Below are positions 1 through 10,818 of a stretch of 64,000 bases of DNA, one piece after another. Origin of the DNA: Antedon mediterranea (lineage: Eukaryota > Echinodermata > Crinoidea > Comatulida > Antedonidae); NCBI RefSeq assembly GCF_964355755.1, contig NC_092672.1, positions 15,370,501 through 15,434,500 on the forward strand, in the 5' to 3' direction. The translations under genes were made by a program, and so were the position numbers. How positions within the stretch are numbered: position 1 is the stretch's first letter; the number at the start of each line of letters is the position of its first letter. Below the pieces are notes generated by a model, which was not told the DNA's origin, did no database searches, and was given only the letters and a program-made list of their open reading frames with translations.

Positions 1-122
1 GAGGTGTTATATTTCAAAATCGCCTCAACTCGGCCCAAGCAATGTCGAGCTGAGTTGGTGTGGACTATACAGTAAGGCGCCCCCCCCCCCTTCCCTTTTA
101 CAAAATCCTAGATCTGCCCCTG
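1..122. mobile_element. hAT-like transposon terminus (fragment)
   Basis: The segment ends with the reverse complement of a CAGGGGCAGATCTAGGATTTT-like terminus, followed inward by a poly-C tract. Termini of the form CAGGGGCGGATC..AGG are typical of hAT elements, and a related terminus lies at 34905. The other end lies outside the window or is lost. No coding capacity is seen. Confidence 0.45.
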
Positions 123-1034
123 ACAAATGCTTCATCCCGTAACCACTACAGCATCTTGCAAGACCCTGGCCGATTTGGCCATCGTAGTACAATACCGTCA
201 ATAACAACATGCCCACACTAGCCAAAACGCTCTCTGTAGCCATACAATATGACCTGCCATATACTACATCTTGGAGTACACAAGAATGGAACTTCAATCA
301 TGCTTTTTGTATAGATAATTGCTGGTTTTTTTACAGCACCCTAATCTTTATTAGCTCTGAATTATTGTATATTTCAGGTTTTCGAGACAACCACTAACTT
401 GCTTCCATGGGGAAAAGGCATAATATTTACGCATGCACGAAAGAAGGTAGGAATCAACCCAAAGTTTTTGTATTTTCTCAATAATGATGCCATGGTCTAT
501 CAAATCGTACACTTTTAAGTTTATTAAGGGCATCAACAGTTGACACTCTGCAATTACACCAGCATTTTCTTTCAGTATAGAGGAATCCATAGAGGAATCA
601 TGGTCAGCCCAGGGACCTTATTGTATTTTATCTGGTTGAGTTTGTGCTCAATAGATTCTCTATTATCAGATATGGAGGGAGATAATCACTTAGATGACAT
701 ACTTGACATCTATAACTAAAAGACAAACAAGCTGTTAAATCTGGATTTTCATGAAATTTATATTATAGTCACCCTTGGAGGCTAAATTTGTAACCCATTT
801 ATCAGAACCGCCAATATTAAAAAATCTGTTTATAGTCTACTCAATCTAGCATATTAGCGGGACAAAATTGTAGCAAAGGTTTTTCAGTTTTGAATGAATG
901 TATATGTTGTCCTGATCACGTATAACAAATCAACCCTCATTCACCGCCTAAATATGCAAATTAGCTATAAAACCTATATTTTCACTCCTAAACTAATAAT
1001 TTTTGTGGCAAACCCTATGTTTTCATAACACATT
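123..1034. other. Intergenic, no gene seen
   Basis: AT-rich sequence. The short open frames here show no domain, no codon pattern and no family resemblance that I can recognise. A TATGCAAATTAG word near 952 recurs at 4653 and in the foldback element at 52.3-55.3 kb. Confidence 0.6.
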
Positions 1035-1812
1035 GGGTCTGTTTCTGCTGAAAAAATAAAAATCAATTTTTTCTAAGTACCACAAACCACAGAAATGATC
1101 GCGTTGCAACTGAAAATATTCTCTGACGTTAATCGGTTATCTGGTAATTGCTTTTTAAAAATCACATCATCCATACGCACAGAGCAGTTCAAGTTATGGA
1201 AGGCCGAGTTGGTTTGTTTACATCCTATCGCTGCCTAAAACCGTACCACATACAACAGAATAATGTTATATTAATAAGGGCGAGAAAAGTTTGTTTAGCC
1301 GTTCGGCGTTGGTTTTACTTTACTCTAGGGCCTAGCTAGGCTATATATTTCGGCTATATTTCTACCGAAACAACAGGTCTAAAAAAGGACATGCAAAACA
1401 TCGTTAGCCTGGACTGGTGGGATGTAACGGTGTACTTGTAACGCAGAATCTTGGAGTCTCTTGATATAATTCTCCCCCACAAAATAAACATTTGTTGTTG
1501 TTATTCGGTCCACATCGCGGATCGTCGTCGTCGATCACGCAAATAAACAGCATGCTTTGTGAATGAGGGTTGCCATACTCCAGAGGTCAAAGTGTGGTCA
1601 GTAATCGCTATTGGTGTTGCAGCTCAAAACTGCTCCGCAAGAATCGGTTAAAACAAGAAATAATCGATTAAAACACTCAATGGATTGAGTGTTTTTAATC
1701 GGTTATTTTTAATTGGTTATTTTATTTTGCGCCGTTTCTGCTGCCCAAAAATAATCGATTAAAAAAATAAACGGTTAATAATTGATTATTTCTGCTCAGC
1801 AGAAACAGGCCC
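1035..1812. mobile_element. PIF/Harbinger-like MITE with internal hairpin
   Basis: The ends are inverted repeats: the left begins GGGTCTGTTTCTGCTGA and the reverse complement of the right begins GGGCCTGTTTCTGCTGA. Both are flanked by ATT, giving a 3-bp target duplication. Short duplications and GGGYCTGTTTC-like ends fit PIF/Harbinger MITEs. The right half holds AATCGATTAA/TAATCGGTTA words and a perfect 11-bp stem hairpin (AACACTCAAT type) at about 1672-1696. No transposase is present, so the element is non-autonomous. The open frame at 1148-1339 lies inside and is not considered a gene. Confidence 0.65.
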
Positions 1813-1919
1813 ATTGAAAGCATTTTCAGTGGTCAAATACTATATGTATATAATGCAATTTTAATCATGCTTGAGTGATTTTTGTATAAAAAATCACCTT
1901 TTTTGGGAAATTTTCTTTC

Positions 1920-2000
1920 TATATAAATGGCTACCCTTTCTATTGTTTTTATGAACCACGAACAATATTAACAGATCACTAATGACCTTGTGTGTGTGAT
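1920..2000 (+). repeat. Dispersed repeat, copy also at 35870-35947
   Basis: The stretch running from GGCTACCCTTTCTA through AACAGATCACTAATGACC is nearly identical to 35877-35947, where the hAT element at 35948 is inserted at its right edge. This marks an older repeat family. Its ends were not defined. Confidence 0.6.
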
Positions 2001-2251
2001 TTCATTTGAAAATTACATCATATTGACTGAAATTTAAAGGAGTGAGTTAGAGATACAGACTCCGTGTTAGTGACGATGATTCGCTGTTGGATTTAGTAAT
2101 GAAATAAATAAACATAGTACAATACTATGTATACCGTAAAACCTTGAAAAGAAGGCATCCCTCAAAAAGAAGGCCTCTGGAAAAGTAATCTTGAAAAGAA
2201 GCCCATCTTGAAATCAAGGCCACTGGGCTTCTTTTTTATTTATTTGTTTTT

Positions 2252-2500
2252 ATTTCGGCCATACTGCATTGGGCCCGGCTGCGTTCTGGATGGGAGACCG
2301 TCGGGAAATGGTGGTTGCTGCTGTATATACCGAGAGTGATGGTGTAATGATAATATCGGATTAGCATGTGATATGCATGAGTTCGTGCTTATCTGTACCA
2401 TACTAATTGCATCCTTAGGCAAGATGCTTTATTCTCATTCCCTCGTCCTTTGAATGTGATTTAAAGCTGTTGGTCACATGTACTTTATACATCCAACAGC
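2252..2500 (+). mobile_element. 5S-rRNA-derived SINE (partial)
   Basis: The stretch starts with a CGGCCATAC word like the 5' end of 5S rRNA, then jumps to GGGCCCGGCT..TGGATGGGAGACCG..GGGAA. This is the 5S 3' half, including an intact box C of the internal polymerase III promoter. The middle of 5S, including box A, is missing. Downstream the sequence AGGCAAGATGCTTTATTCTC..CCTCGTCCTTTGAATG resembles bodies of marine-animal SINEs. It is read as a SINE3-type (5S-headed) retroposon. It cannot be a functional 5S gene, because most of the 5' half is absent. Confidence 0.6.
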
Positions 2501-2534
2501 GAGTCACTTGCCGAATTGTTGAAAGAGTCATGAG

Positions 2535-2620
2535 TTACAACGCTGGCACTAGGTCAGAATGAATTTGGATTAGAAGGCAAGCACGTTAACCACCAAGCTA
2601 CAGTTCCACTCCAATAGAGT
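2535..2620 (-). mobile_element. tRNA-like SINE fragment
   Basis: On the minus strand the sequence CTGTAGCTTGGTGGTTAACGTG..GCCTTCTAATCC resembles the 5' half of a tRNA (A-box region and D-arm, with an anticodon-stem-like segment). The T-arm half has decayed. The A-box word GCTTGGTGGTT also occurs in the better-preserved tRNA-related SINE at 60779. Confidence 0.4.
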
Positions 2621-2903
2621 TTTCAAAATAGTATGGATATCAAAGAAACAAGATTTATTTTCAGATAAACTTGTGATTCAGATATAATGAATGATCGAGA
2701 AACTTTTATCATACATTTATTTTGTAGTTTAAAATGGTATTTTGATCACAAATAAGTAAAATTGGCAGTTATTAATAATTACAGCATTTTCTTTTTGAAG
2801 AAGCCCCCTTTTAATTCGCAAAAGTAATCTCAAAAAGAAAGCCATCTTGAAAAGAAGCACCCAAGAGTACTAAAAAAAGAAGCCCATTTTGAAGGTTTCA
2901 CGG

Positions 2904-3778
2904 TATTACATACATACATACTTGATTCACCTTAAGTTACTGTAACTGAATCATATGCATTATTTCCACAGCCTACATCTGTATGTGTGTTCTTATTTGT
3001 GTGAAAAAATAATATTTTATTGTAACATAGTTAAGTAGAACTGACTTTTTACCTTCTCAAATATCCCACAGACATATGTATAATGATGTCAACTAAAAAA
3101 ACAAACATTTTTAAGACTTTTTATGCCTGTCTGAATGGTCAATCACAATTTCTACACCGGGGCGGAAAACCCATTAACAGTCACGAAAGTTATTTGAGCG
3201 AATACACCGAATACTGTACTTGGCCTAAAACACTAGCTCAGGTATTTTAATTGAAATATTTGACTTGCGGTTAGAAAAATACAAGTAAACATCATTTTAT
3301 AATATAACTATTATTAGGCTATTAATTGACCTATAAAGATATAAAGATAAACATGTTTTAAGGTAGCTCTCTATTTAAACCTTAGTCTGTACACTTCTCA
3401 CTGCACGCCTCACACTTCTAATGAATACAATAATAGCGTGCGAACTCTAAACAACAAAACCCAACGGTGCAGATCAGTTTTAAATAGTGGGAGGGGGGGG
3501 GGACGTAATAAATGAACGTAAAAAAAATACTTTAAGAGGGAAGCAAGCAACCTTAGGCTGGGGCCGCAAAGAGCTCTCGGACTCTTTGAATAATTTATAG
3601 GTTGTTTCAATCGATTTCTGAGCAAATAAAAATTATGTCCAGAAGAATACAATTATTTTGGGTGACGCACTTTTTAGGCACTGGTCCTGATGCGGTTATA
3701 TTCACGCAAAATCTATTCTTAGATACTGTATTTTCTGAAATTAGATATGATATGTCGATAGAAGTCTTACTTTCTATT
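2904..3778. other. Intergenic, no gene seen
   Basis: AT-rich with short TACA repeats near 2910 and a poly-G tract near 3488. Small open frames here overlap on both strands and have no recognisable features. Confidence 0.55.
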
Positions 3779-4354
3779 TCCTAGCCTGACGTTGTCTCGT
3801 TGCTGAATTAATTTTCTTTCCTTTTTTGGCAGAATCTGTAAATATAAATTGCGGTCTAAGACCTGGTTACAGTTCTTTTATTTGTTTACCCTTTCACGCA
3901 ATTGGTCCAAGTGGGTAGACCTGGTTACAGTTCTTTTATTTGTTTACCCTTTCACGCAATTGGTCCAAGTGGGTAGACCTGGTTACAGTTCTTTTATTTG
4001 TTTACCCTTTCACGCAATTGGTCCAAGTGGGTAGACCTGGTTACAGTTCTTTTATTTGTTTACCCTTTCACGCAATTGGTCCAAGTGGGTAGACCTGGTT
4101 ACAGTTCTTTTATTTGTTTACCCTTTCACGCAATTGGTCCAAGTGGGTAGACCTGGTTACAGTTCTTTTATTTGTTTACCCTTTCACGCAATTGGGTGCA
4201 CAGGGCATTATATTACAATATGAAGATATCAATCTGCACGCAATGCATGTTGGGATTTATAGTGGGCCACTAAAATTATTTGAATTGACTTATTTTTCAC
4301 ATTTTTAATCCTTAAGATGAAAAAAAATATCTCAGAATGTCCATAATAGTGTCT
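3779..4354 (+). mobile_element. TTAA-MITE family, copy A (left-truncated)
   Basis: The piece begins at the internal CTAGCCTGACGTTGT segment shared with copies B, C and E. It continues through the CAATCTGCACGCAATGCAT..GGGATTTATAG segment and ends GTGTCT followed by TTAA (4355-4358), as the other copies end. The left half, including the left inverted repeat, is missing. The interior is replaced by the 58-bp tandem array at 3860-4196. Confidence 0.7.
3860..4196 (+). repeat. 58-bp tandem array (~5.8 copies)
   Basis: Units start at 3860, 3918, 3976, 4034, 4092 and 4150 with GACCTGGTTACAG and run through CACGCAATTGGTCCAAGTGGG. The copies are essentially identical, so the expansion is recent. The unit starts where the undamaged MITE copies have the AACCCGGTATTTTCGCTG region; copy D at 47029 has GACCTGGTATTTTAGCTG. 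The array therefore arose inside a MITE. Open frames over it are by-products of the repeat, because 58 is not a multiple of three. Confidence 0.9.
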
Positions 4355-4378
4355 TTAATGACAGGGAAATGATAATCA

Positions 4379-4490
4379 CGCGAAAATTACTCAGCCAATA
4401 TCATCAATACAAATTATGACCCTCAGCGGTTGTGATACAGTTTTAACCAATCCTGTTCACATATTTACATTACAGGTTATGTAATATTTT
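4379..4490 (+). repeat. Dispersed repeat, copy at 14295-14405
   Basis: This segment, from CGCGAAAATTACTCAGCCAATATCATCA to TTATGTAATATT, aligns with 14303-14403 with scattered substitutions. It contains no coding frame. The element type is unknown. Confidence 0.6.
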
Positions 4491-5155
4491 GTTTAAAGGT
4501 TTGCATGGTGAAATCAAATGATGATATAAAGTTTGCAGTATACCACGTCTACTTTTTTTTTCATCTTCAAAAGACATTTATTTCATGTATTAGTTCTGAA
4601 AAGAACTGTTGAGTTTCTCTGTTGAGTTTCTCTCTATGTAATATTAGCAATATGCAAATTAGACTGTATGCAAATTAGTACAGAATTAGAGTAGCCTAGT
4701 GTAAATCAATTTTCACATACCCTTTTTTTTCTATTTCATTCCAGACCAACAGCAAACCATCGCCACTAAGGCTGGTTGTCATGATCGTGATCAATATCAA
4801 TATCTTGTATATTAAGGACGAATATTGAGTTAAATTTTCATTTGGAAGGTCATTCTATGCTGTTTGTTTTTTCACGTTTCTGCCATTTGAAATTATTTGT
4901 AGATCGTACCTTATTGGATTTATATTCAATGTATATACTTTGATAAGTGGTTTTGGCTGATTGTCGTTTGTATAGGGCCATATTTAGATTTACTTTTTAT
5001 GCAATATCGTATTATTTTGTTATATTGTAACAATAATTATTTAAATCAAGGTTTCTAGAGAAAAGCTCTACAACGAACTGTAAATGATAAGCATTTTTAT
5101 TAATATTTAATATCATCAATCAATAAATCAATTGCTAGGCCTAGACCTGTAGTGT
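4491..5155. other. Intergenic, no gene seen
   Basis: AT-rich sequence with two TATGCAAATTAG words near 4653-4680 like those of the foldback element at 52.3 kb. Nothing else is recognisable. Confidence 0.55.
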
Positions 5156-5676
5156 CAGGCCCGTAATCAGGTTTTTTTATTGTTCAGACGAGCCCCCCTC
5201 CCATTTTACAGCGAACCCTCTAACAACCCCCCCCCCCCCCCACATGACATGTCCAATACCTCACCCTCGTCTCTGAAAATACTCCAACTACGTGGCACAT
5301 GGTACAAAAGGTTATTCATAAATTGACAAATTTGTAAACTCGTTTGTGAATAACTCATACCTTCTACCCTGTATGAGCGTCAAGCGATATGTGTCTGTAA
5401 ATTTCTAAGAGTTGCTAATGAATTGTAAAAATGTTATCGTCCTTCAAATAGTCCATCTGTTTGAGGAGGAGGAAAAAAGTATGATCGCTCATTGGTAGCA
5501 TGCTGCATGAAAGTGTCTTTTCCGGCCAATTAAGTGCCATTTATCATAAATTTTATGTGTGAAAGTACCATTTCCAGCCATCTAGTGTGTCTAGGGTGTC
5601 ATTTAACTAAATTAGGGGGAGGGGGGCAGTGACCCAAATACTTATTGTCCCTTGAGAGATCCTGGCTACGGCCCTG
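5156..5676. mobile_element. Non-autonomous hAT element, 521 bp
   Basis: The left end CAGGCCCGTAATCAGG and the reverse complement of the right end CAGGGCCGTAGCCAGGATC form a typical hAT-like inverted repeat. Flanking 8-mers TGTAGTGT (5148-5155) and TGTATGGT (5677-5684) match at 6 of 8 positions, as expected for an eroded 8-bp duplication. Poly-C lies near 5228 and poly-G near 5618, inside opposite ends. No transposase frame is present. Confidence 0.65.
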
Positions 5677-8224
5677 TGTATGGTAACATTTTTCTACTCC
5701 GTAAATTGGAGAACAAAATGGTTTAAGTTTGGTTTGAATTTTTAAGGATTTCTCTATCACATTATTATTTTTCCAAACTTTTAGTTTTAGTTGTCAATTG
5801 AACAATTGAAACACACAATCTCTCTCTTTTTCAGTCACCTATGCAATTCTTATTTAAAATGATTGACCATATTTATGTGCCAGTTAACTGATTGAAATTA
5901 CCCAAAATACTCTAGAAAGCTACATTTACAGCATCCTAGATCCACCCCTGGAAGCAGTATTTGAATTATTGAACTAATACTTAATAGTGATAATATTTTA
6001 CCAACTTAATGAATTTTTCTTTTGTAGAGTACAAATGGAAAACATGGAAACATATAAATAAAATCATATTTATTTTGTACTTGAAATGCATAAATTGTGT
6101 TCTAGGTGATATTTAAGTGGTACCTTGAAAATAATAAATTACAACTAGTTTTCAATTAAATTGACTTGCTGAAAGATAGTTGTCATGATATTTCTGTAAT
6201 GCATATGTGATGTGCATGAGTAGAAGTAATTCTGGAATTTATAATGGTAACTATGACAATTTGAAACAGGTAAATGATTCATGTTATGGCCACCAGGGCT
6301 TTTACAACATATACTATTGCTAGTTAAAGTTATGTAGGTCTTGTATTATATAGATACATTTCACTTATATTTGTAGCATTTTTATTTAGAGACTATGAAT
6401 ATACATGAATGAAGTTACATTACTTTTTAAAGAATTAGGTATTATCTACGTTACATTACAAATAATGAAAAACATCTAACAAACATCTAATATAAATGAA
6501 AAAATGTGAAAATTTATAATTGAATTTAATTAATAAACTCATTATATTTAATTTATATTTTTTTAATTTATACCATACTTAATACTGTACAATTACAGAG
6601 ATTCCTGTACATTCTAAAAAATTATACTTGAATTTGTGGTTTTAAAGGGGACCTAAATTGATAAATGTTACATACTGTATACAATTAAAGATTACAACTT
6701 GTTTTCGTTACAATATGAGCTTTCATTAATTTAATTAAACAGTTATCAGGTAATTAGCTGACATCTGATTGCACAAAGACTTTATGACGCCACAAAAGGT
6801 TCACACAATCTTAATCGTGACAATACACACGCAGTATCCTGGCATGTAATCGAGAAATAGAATTGTCTATCTTTAGTAAATTGCTTTAATACACATTAAT
6901 AATGCTGTATGACACCAGGGAGCACAAATAAAGGTTACCGTATACAAAGAAAAAAAAGGTTACATTTTTATTCTTTGCCACTACAAAATAAGGAATTTCT
7001 ATGAAAGACTTGAAAGCATAGCTTTTAAAAATAACACCCTGCTGCATTTTAAAAGATGATGCTGTCCCTATATTGTTTGATTTTTAAGCTATAAAAAAGC
7101 AACAATAAATGCTAGACCTACCCTGACAGAGTATCCGACGACATGGAGTGTCAGCGATGGCGTATTACAATTATAAAGGCTAGAGAGAAAAATGCTACAC
7201 TTTAAAGCCTAGTCCCCTATCTGTCTTCGTGTTTTCAAATATTATTAGGTCTATTATCCAGAATAACGATTATCGTGCTACAGAATCCATCTTGCTATTA
7301 TTGTGACCAGACGTAACAGTACAGCATTGGCGTTTGTTATCATTGTTTTTTCTGGCGCCCATCCCTATACACTGTGGTGGTTTTTTTTTTCAATTTTAAG
7401 CGGTGAAAAAATCAATCAATCATACAGTGATGTAGGCCAATCTTTTAAGAACGTTTTACAGAGTAATGTTTTTTCTCATACGACCCTCCATTCAGGACGA
7501 TTTTAAAATTAACATGGTGTCCTGAAATCCCTTGAAAACGCTATATTATTTTTGTTTTTTTACGCTTGGCTGGTTATGACTGTTCGCCAGCTGATTTACT
7601 TGTTGATTTATAAACACTTACTACTACTATTAAAATGACTTGCTGTAAAAACCTTAAAATATTTACCAAAACCAATGAAAAATCATTTGTTTCCAAATAC
7701 AAATAATGTGCCGTAATTAGATTTTTTATTTTTGTTAAAAGAAAAAAATAAACCACTCATATAATTTATAGATCTATTTCATGAACTGTTTTCTAAATAA
7801 ATGTTGTTGTTGAAGTAGGCCTACTGTTTGTTGTGATGTGATATTGTTAATAATTATATTATTTTTTATTATATATATTCATTAAATTGTAAATTAATTA
7901 AAAAAATTGTAATTGTTATTACTAATACTATTAATTAGCAGTAAAACGTCCCAACTTCCAACACACCGTGAAATTTTCAATGCAGCATGCACACTTGATG
8001 TTGTTTGGCATTAGTATAGGAGCAGTTTCCGCATTTACACCATTCACTATCTCCTGTCTTTATCTTCCAAAATCAAACATTATCAATTAGGCTACTATCA
8101 TCGTCAATTTTATCCTCTTAATCACTTAGAAATGTTTGTTAAGGTTCAAATAAGAACCCTAATTATGGCAGGTCTGCAGTCATCATTGCAACCTTCAGCA
8201 TGTAAACCTTGCTGTGGACCTTTG
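5677..8224. other. Intergenic, no gene seen
   Basis: The stretch is about 70 percent A+T. A CATCCTAGATCCACCCCTGG word at about 5932 is another decayed hAT-type terminus. A few open frames of 60-70 codons occur (for example 7303-7506) but show no signal peptide, domain or conserved motif. Confidence 0.5.
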
Positions 8225-9166
8225 GGCGCGTTTATACAACACGCTATTACACGCATATTCTACACGCCTACGAGAAGTGTGTTGTATAACAACAAAGAGA
8301 TTCCGTGTAATGAGATTTTAATTGCAAAAAAGGCTACTTGGCTGAATCCTAAAATTAGGTGGACTCCCGGTCGCCGTTACCGTGTTGGAAGTGTCCTCAG
8401 GGTATATTTTGACCTCTCGTTAAAACAGGTCGTAATATCAATCATGTCATGCGACGTTGCTAACAAGATTGGGCCCATTTATTGCTGCTTCGCTGCCAGC
8501 AATCATCCTCCTACCACATCTTAAGCGTGGTTCCCACTAGCGACGCAACACAAGGACGTAACGCAACGCAAGTGAATTGACCAATCACAATCGATGGCTT
8601 ATTCGCTTGTGATTGCTAACTGGCTATATAACTTCGCTCGTCATTGGTTAAAACGCTTGCGTTGCGTTTACGTCCTTGCTTTACGTTCTAGTGGGAACCA
8701 AGCTTACGCCTAGCCTAGTGGGGCCAACTCGTAGTGGTAGTAGGCCTCTATCGTTTCCCACTCCAAACAGAATAAAAAATAACATCGCAAAAATGGCATC
8801 TTCTTCCATAGTGTATAGATGAAACAATGAAACCCTTAAAATAACTTTTATTAATTTAAATGAACCGAGAACAAAATAAACAACAATGCAAACGTGAACG
8901 AATACAATAATAAAAATGGTAAAAACCGCGCGAATACATCGGACAGCGAGGAGGCGACGATGATTGTTGACAACCCAGCCAATTCAAGCGATCAACAATT
9001 TGACCTTTTATCCTAGCATGCACTGCGTGTTGATGAAACTTCCGGTACAACACGGTATCGTGATTTCTAGTATAACAGCAAACGTTAAGGTGGGTTGACC
9101 TCGGTCCGAACCACACGCTAAAAATTAAAGCCGTGTTCAAATTTAGGGTGTTGTATAAACACGACC
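8225..9166. mobile_element. TIR element with GTTTATACAACAC termini
   Basis: The left end GGCGCGTTTATACAACACGC and the reverse complement of the right end GGTCGTGTTTATACAACACCC are inverted repeats. A shorter copy in opposite orientation lies at 38500-39082. The duplicated target is ambiguous: GACCTTTG (8 bp) or TTTG (4 bp), depending on where the element ends. The open frame at 8132-8524 crosses the left boundary and mirrors a frame in the other copy, so it is not a gene. A palindromic MITE is nested inside at 8524-8703. Confidence 0.65.
8524..8703. mobile_element. Palindromic Harbinger-like MITE (nested)
   Basis: The left arm GCGTGGTTCCCACTAG.GACGC and right arm CTAGTGGGAACCAAGC are inverted repeats. 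Arm homology continues inward through GACGTAACGCAACGCAAG and its complement. TTA flanks both sides (8521-8523, 8704-8706), which fits the 3-bp duplication of PIF/Harbinger MITEs. It sits inside the element at 8225-9166 and is therefore the younger insertion. Confidence 0.65.
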
Positions 9167-9308
9167 TTTGATTATGTCACATGTTGTAGCTAGGTAGTTG
9201 TAGCCTCTATCAGTCAATTTCTTTGTTAACTAGTAAAAATAAAATAAAAATGTTGTCATGTAACGGTAGTCAATCTGTCCAACATGATAAGTAAATATTC
9301 AGATTAGG

Positions 9309-9314
9309 TTTATT
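9309..9314 (-). terminator. Candidate polyadenylation signal AATAAA
   Basis: TTTATT on the plus strand gives AATAAA on the minus strand, about 165 nt downstream of the stop codon of the Ig receptor gene at 9478-10818. This is a plausible but unproven 3' end. Confidence 0.4.
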
Positions 9315-9477
9315 TTCACTTTAGGTCCCCTTTAAACAAAAAATTAATACAGTATGTATAGAAAAGAGAAATGCAAATTCTAAGCTCATGTAGATTTGAG
9401 AAAATTATAAATTATGGACAAAAATTCCAAATTGTGATGTTCTGATTCTTTCCATCTGAAAATATATACACATACCA

Positions 9478-10818
9478 TTAAGCTGAGAGTCTTTGTTTCA
9501 TACGTTCTTCAATCTCTGCATATGTATATGATGATTCGGAGCTGTCACCAGATACTTGTACACCTACTGAGCGCTTCCATGGTGTAGTTTCACCTGCATA
9601 AGGAGAATGAAGACTGTCTTTTGGTTCAAAGTAAACATCTGGCTGTGGAATACGTTGCCCTGTGTAATCTATAGCATGACTGCGTGTGTAAACTTGAAAG
9701 TAGCAAAGTAAAATTGCCATTATTAGTGATAGAAGAAGTAAACTTGCACCAGCAACTGATAGAATTGTTGCAGCCGGAAGCTCTGTGTACTCTGTGTTTA
9801 TGCTTTCACGATCTGGTGGTGGGTCAGGAAAAAGGTTTGGCACAATTACATCTTCACCCTCAAATGTAATGATTGTTTTGTCACTTCCAAACCCAATTTC
9901 ATTATAAACATTACACTGGATAATCATTCCTCCATAGTCCCTGTACACATTTAGCAATCTTAGAACTTGACCCTTGTTTTCAATTTCATATTTTGTAATT
10001 GGTGGAATTATAGTCCAGTTGTATGAAACAGTGGCAGGACTAGCCACACTAAAACAAACAAAGACTACCTCCTCATTAATTTTGTATTTGGGAGAGCTAA
10101 GATTGACAATAGGCTTGTAATCAACTTGAATTGGACCAAGTGAACAGTTTCTTTGGAAATTTAAATTGTCTGGTATCTTCAGTTGACACCAATAAATGGC
10201 ACCATTGTCATTTTTTGTCAGGTTCTTACTAAAGATAATTGTTATCTCATCAGTTGGTTTGCCAGTTAATGTTGTCAGGAGTGTATTTTCTCGATACCAA
10301 GTAAGACGTGGATTTGGTTGTGATCTTTCACTTTTGCATGCTATATTCAGGTTATCTCCTTCTTTGAACTTTTTCTTGGATTTTAAATAGATACATCTTG
10401 GGTAATGTTCTGCTGGTACCTCAGAAACTTTAATTGTAACACGTTCTGATATTATAATTTCCTTCTGGTCATTTCTAGTCACAGCACATTCGTAATTATT
10501 TGAACCATCTCTTCTTTGAATATTTTTAACAATAAGGTTTCTTGTTTGATGGCGGTCATCACTCGTGGCTGTTACATCATATTTATTTTTGTTATCCTCT
10601 TTTATAACATGCGATCCATTGGTGATAAGAATGCCATTAACTTTCCAAGTAACATTTTGATTGTTCGCTACATCAGACACAATACAAACAAGAATTGTTG
10701 ATGAACCTTCTTCACCAGCCACTACTGAAGGTGGTTTTGTTTGGAAAGTTACTTCTAGACTATGTTTAATTTTAAAACAAAACATTACACACATGAACAA
10801 AGTCTGGAGTGCATCCAT
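9478..10818 (-). CDS. Three-Ig-domain type I membrane receptor, intronless, phosphotyrosine-motif tail (paralog 1)
   Basis: The protein has 446 residues. Residues 1-20 form a hydrophobic signal-like leader. Ig domain 1 (about 22-131) has Cys45-Trp58-Cys111. Domain 2 (about 134-235) has Cys161-Trp174-Cys211 plus an extra pair, Cys142 and Cys225. Domain 3 (about 237-320) has Cys255-Trp268-Cys302. N-glycosylation sequons occur at 55, 67, 199, 224 and 267. The transmembrane helix is about 349-373, and the tail of about 70 residues contains IPQPDVYFEP (Tyr396, a YxxP site) and YTYAEIEE (Tyr433). The ATG has A at -3 and G at +4. The paralog at 55967-57340 shares the architecture and tail motifs. 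Ig arrangement and tail suggest a cell-surface recognition or adhesion receptor that signals through SH2 proteins; this is inference, and the ligand is unknown. Ig genes with three domains normally have introns between domains; here the whole frame is one exon. The Tyr433 site has Tyr at -2, so it is only ITIM-like. Confidence 0.88.
   Translation of the reverse strand: MDALQTLFMCVMFCFKIKHSLEVTFQTKPPSVVAGEEGSSTILVCIVSDVANNQNVTWKVNGILITNGSHVIKEDNKNKYDVTATSDDRHQTRNLIVKNIQRRDGSNNYECAVTRNDQKEIIISERVTIKVSEVPAEHYPRCIYLKSKKKFKEGDNLNIACKSERSQPNPRLTWYRENTLLTTLTGKPTDEITIIFSKNLTKNDNGAIYWCQLKIPDNLNFQRNCSLGPIQVDYKPIVNLSSPKYKINEEVVFVCFSVASPATVSYNWTIIPPITKYEIENKGQVLRLLNVYRDYGGMIIQCNVYNEIGFGSDKTIITFEGEDVIVPNLFPDPPPDRESINTEYTELPAATILSVAGASLLLLSLIMAILLCYFQVYTRSHAIDYTGQRIPQPDVYFEPKDSLHSPYAGETTPWKRSVGVQVSGDSSESSYTYAEIEERMKQRLSA

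Larger units (their letters stand above)
2134..2903. mobile_element. TA-flanked MITE with CCGTRAAACCTT termini
   Basis: The left end CCGTAAAACCTTGAAAAGAAG and the reverse complement of the right end CCGTGAAACCTTCAAAATGG are terminal inverted repeats, each flanked by TA, as in Tc1/mariner-type insertions. Degenerate copies of an AAAAGAAGCCCATCTTGAAA motif repeat inside both arms. The centre holds a 5S-derived SINE and a tRNA-like piece (separate entries), so this is a nested structure. No transposase is encoded. Confidence 0.6.

Noticed and set aside
2252-2330. Functional 5S rRNA gene
   Set aside because: Only the first few bases and the 3' half are present; box A is missing and the sequence runs into a SINE body.
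3849-4308. Open frames with repeated WSKWVDLVTVLLFVYPF peptides
   Set aside because: They are produced by the 58-bp tandem array inside a MITE; there are no start context, splice sites or domain.
8132-8524. 130-codon open frame
   Set aside because: It starts outside and ends inside a TIR element, and its mirror appears in the inverted copy at 38848-39156. No domain is seen.
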